64,000 nt of DNA from contig JADJKB010000022.1 of NCBI GenBank assembly GCA_016706225.1, positions 1 to 64,000 of the forward strand. Direction: 5' to 3'. Shown one piece after another: positions 63,363 through 64,000 of the stretch. Every line of letters starts with the position of its first letter. The first letter of the stretch is position 1. The notes beneath the pieces were generated by a model that saw only the letters and a program-made list of their open reading frames with translations, did no database searches and was not told the DNA's origin. The DNA comes from Myxococcales bacterium. Lineage in GTDB: Bacteria > Myxococcota_A > Polyangia > Polyangiales > Polyangiaceae. Made by a program: the position numbers and the translations under genes.

Positions 63363-64000
63363 TCACAGCAGCGTGTCCATTCCGCCCCACTCGGTGCCGA
63401 TCAGGACGTTTTCGGAGCTCCAGCCACCAGTGCAGCTCGAGGCGTACATCCGCAAGCTCGCGTCACTCACACGTCGACCGACCAGATCGCTGCACCCGTC
63501 ACCATTCCAGTCCTTCATCACCAGCAGATCGAAGTCACCGAAGCTCGTGCCGATCAGCTCGTTCTCCTTGGAATACCCGCTGTGACAATCGCCGGCGTAG
63601 AGCCTCAGTGTCTGGTCGCTGGTCCGCCGACCGACGAGATCTGAACAGCCATCGCCGTCCCAATCCCCCGCGCCCATCACGAAATCGAAATCGCCCCAGC
63701 TGGTTCCGATGACCACGTTCTCGCGCAAGTAACCGCCGGCGCAATCGCCCGCGTACAGCCGCAAGCTGTGATCACTCGACCGGCGACCGACCAAATCGGC
63801 ACAGCCGTCGCCATCCCAGTCGCCCGGCGAAGTGAGCAGCTCGAAATCGCCCCAGCTGGTGCCGACCAGCACGTTCTCGCGGGAATAACCGCCGCCGCAA
63901 TCACCGGCGTAGAGCCGCAGGCTGGAGTCACTCCGGCGTCGTCCGATCAGATCCGCGCAGCCGTCGCCGTCCCAGTCGCCGACTGAGAGCAGGCGGTCGA
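63363..64000 (-). CDS. FG-GAP/VCBS repeat protein, C-terminal part
   Basis: 212 residues visible; the 5' end is beyond the window. Four 52-residue repeats, each with GDWDGDGCxDLVGRRxSD, then SLRLYAGDCxGGY, SxENVLIGTSWGDFD. DxDGDG loops bind calcium in FG-GAP/VCBS propeller proteins. Each unit also has two Cys. The repeats are so alike (about 75-90 percent) that recent expansion is likely. Secreted or surface location is expected. The stop lies in the duplicated activator fragment. Confidence 0.85.
   Translation of the reverse strand, partial: DRLLSVGDWDGDGCADLIGRRRSDSSLRLYAGDCGGGYSRENVLVGTSWGDFELLTSPGDWDGDGCADLVGRRSSDHSLRLYAGDCAGGYLRENVVIGTSWGDFDFVMGAGDWDGDGCSDLVGRRTSDQTLRLYAGDCHSGYSKENELIGTSFGDFDLLVMKDWNGDGCSDLVGRRVSDASLRMYASSCTGGWSSENVLIGTEWGGMDTLL

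Overview
The window looks like a chromosomal piece of a high-GC myxobacterium (Myxococcota, probably class Polyangia). The evidence is strong GC bias at third codon positions, about fifteen predicted lipoproteins with Gly/Ala/Ser-rich or Cys-rich linkers, three proteins ending in MYXO-CTERM-like sorting tails, Ser/Thr protein kinases next to sigma-54 activators, and a TonB C-terminal domain fused to a TonB-dependent receptor. No rRNA or tRNA gene was seen.

Layout. Bases 1-3.9 kb hold IS21-type transposition genes (zinc-ribbon protein, ParB-like protein, IstA, IstB, then part of a second IstB), all broken by many frameshifts. Bases 4.1-9.7 kb form an integron-like cassette array: small unrelated genes (short membrane protein, lipoproteins, three PIN-type toxin-antitoxin pairs) separated by seven related repeats of about 165 bp with the architecture of integron attC sites. 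No integrase is in the window, so it resembles a CALIN (attC cluster lacking an integrase). Bases 9.8-30.4 kb carry mostly single genes: ManA, a DUF3516 helicase, a zinc ribbon-HD phosphohydrolase, a GH25 lysozyme, LRR and Cys-rich lipoproteins, a glutathione transferase, an SDR, and a rhodanese lipoprotein whose frame is crossed by a TGA followed by a textbook bacterial SECIS hairpin (probable selenoprotein).

Bases 30.5-39.9 kb carry a compact anaerobic aromatic-degradation cluster: had, oah, dch, a TetR regulator, bcrC, bcrB, bcrA, bcrD, then a GNAT acetyltransferase. Together they encode ATP-dependent (class I) benzoyl-CoA reductase and the three enzymes that convert the dienoyl-CoA product to ring-opened 3-hydroxypimelyl-CoA. 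Most genes overlap by four bases, implying translational coupling. Benzoate-CoA ligase, ferredoxin and the later beta-oxidation genes are not in the window.

Bases 40.5-48.7 kb hold an astacin-like protease and signalling genes (hybrid histidine kinase convergent with an EAL response regulator; a sigma-54 response regulator divergent from a membrane histidine kinase). Bases 48.7-54.4 kb are a TonB uptake locus: lipoprotein and receptor on one strand, exbB-exbD-tonB on the other. Bases 54.4-64 kb hold two Ser/Thr kinases, a BamA-like barrel, a tandem pair of Bor-like lipoproteins, an FHA/sigma-54 activator with a decayed partial copy downstream, and the end of an FG-GAP/VCBS repeat protein running off the window.
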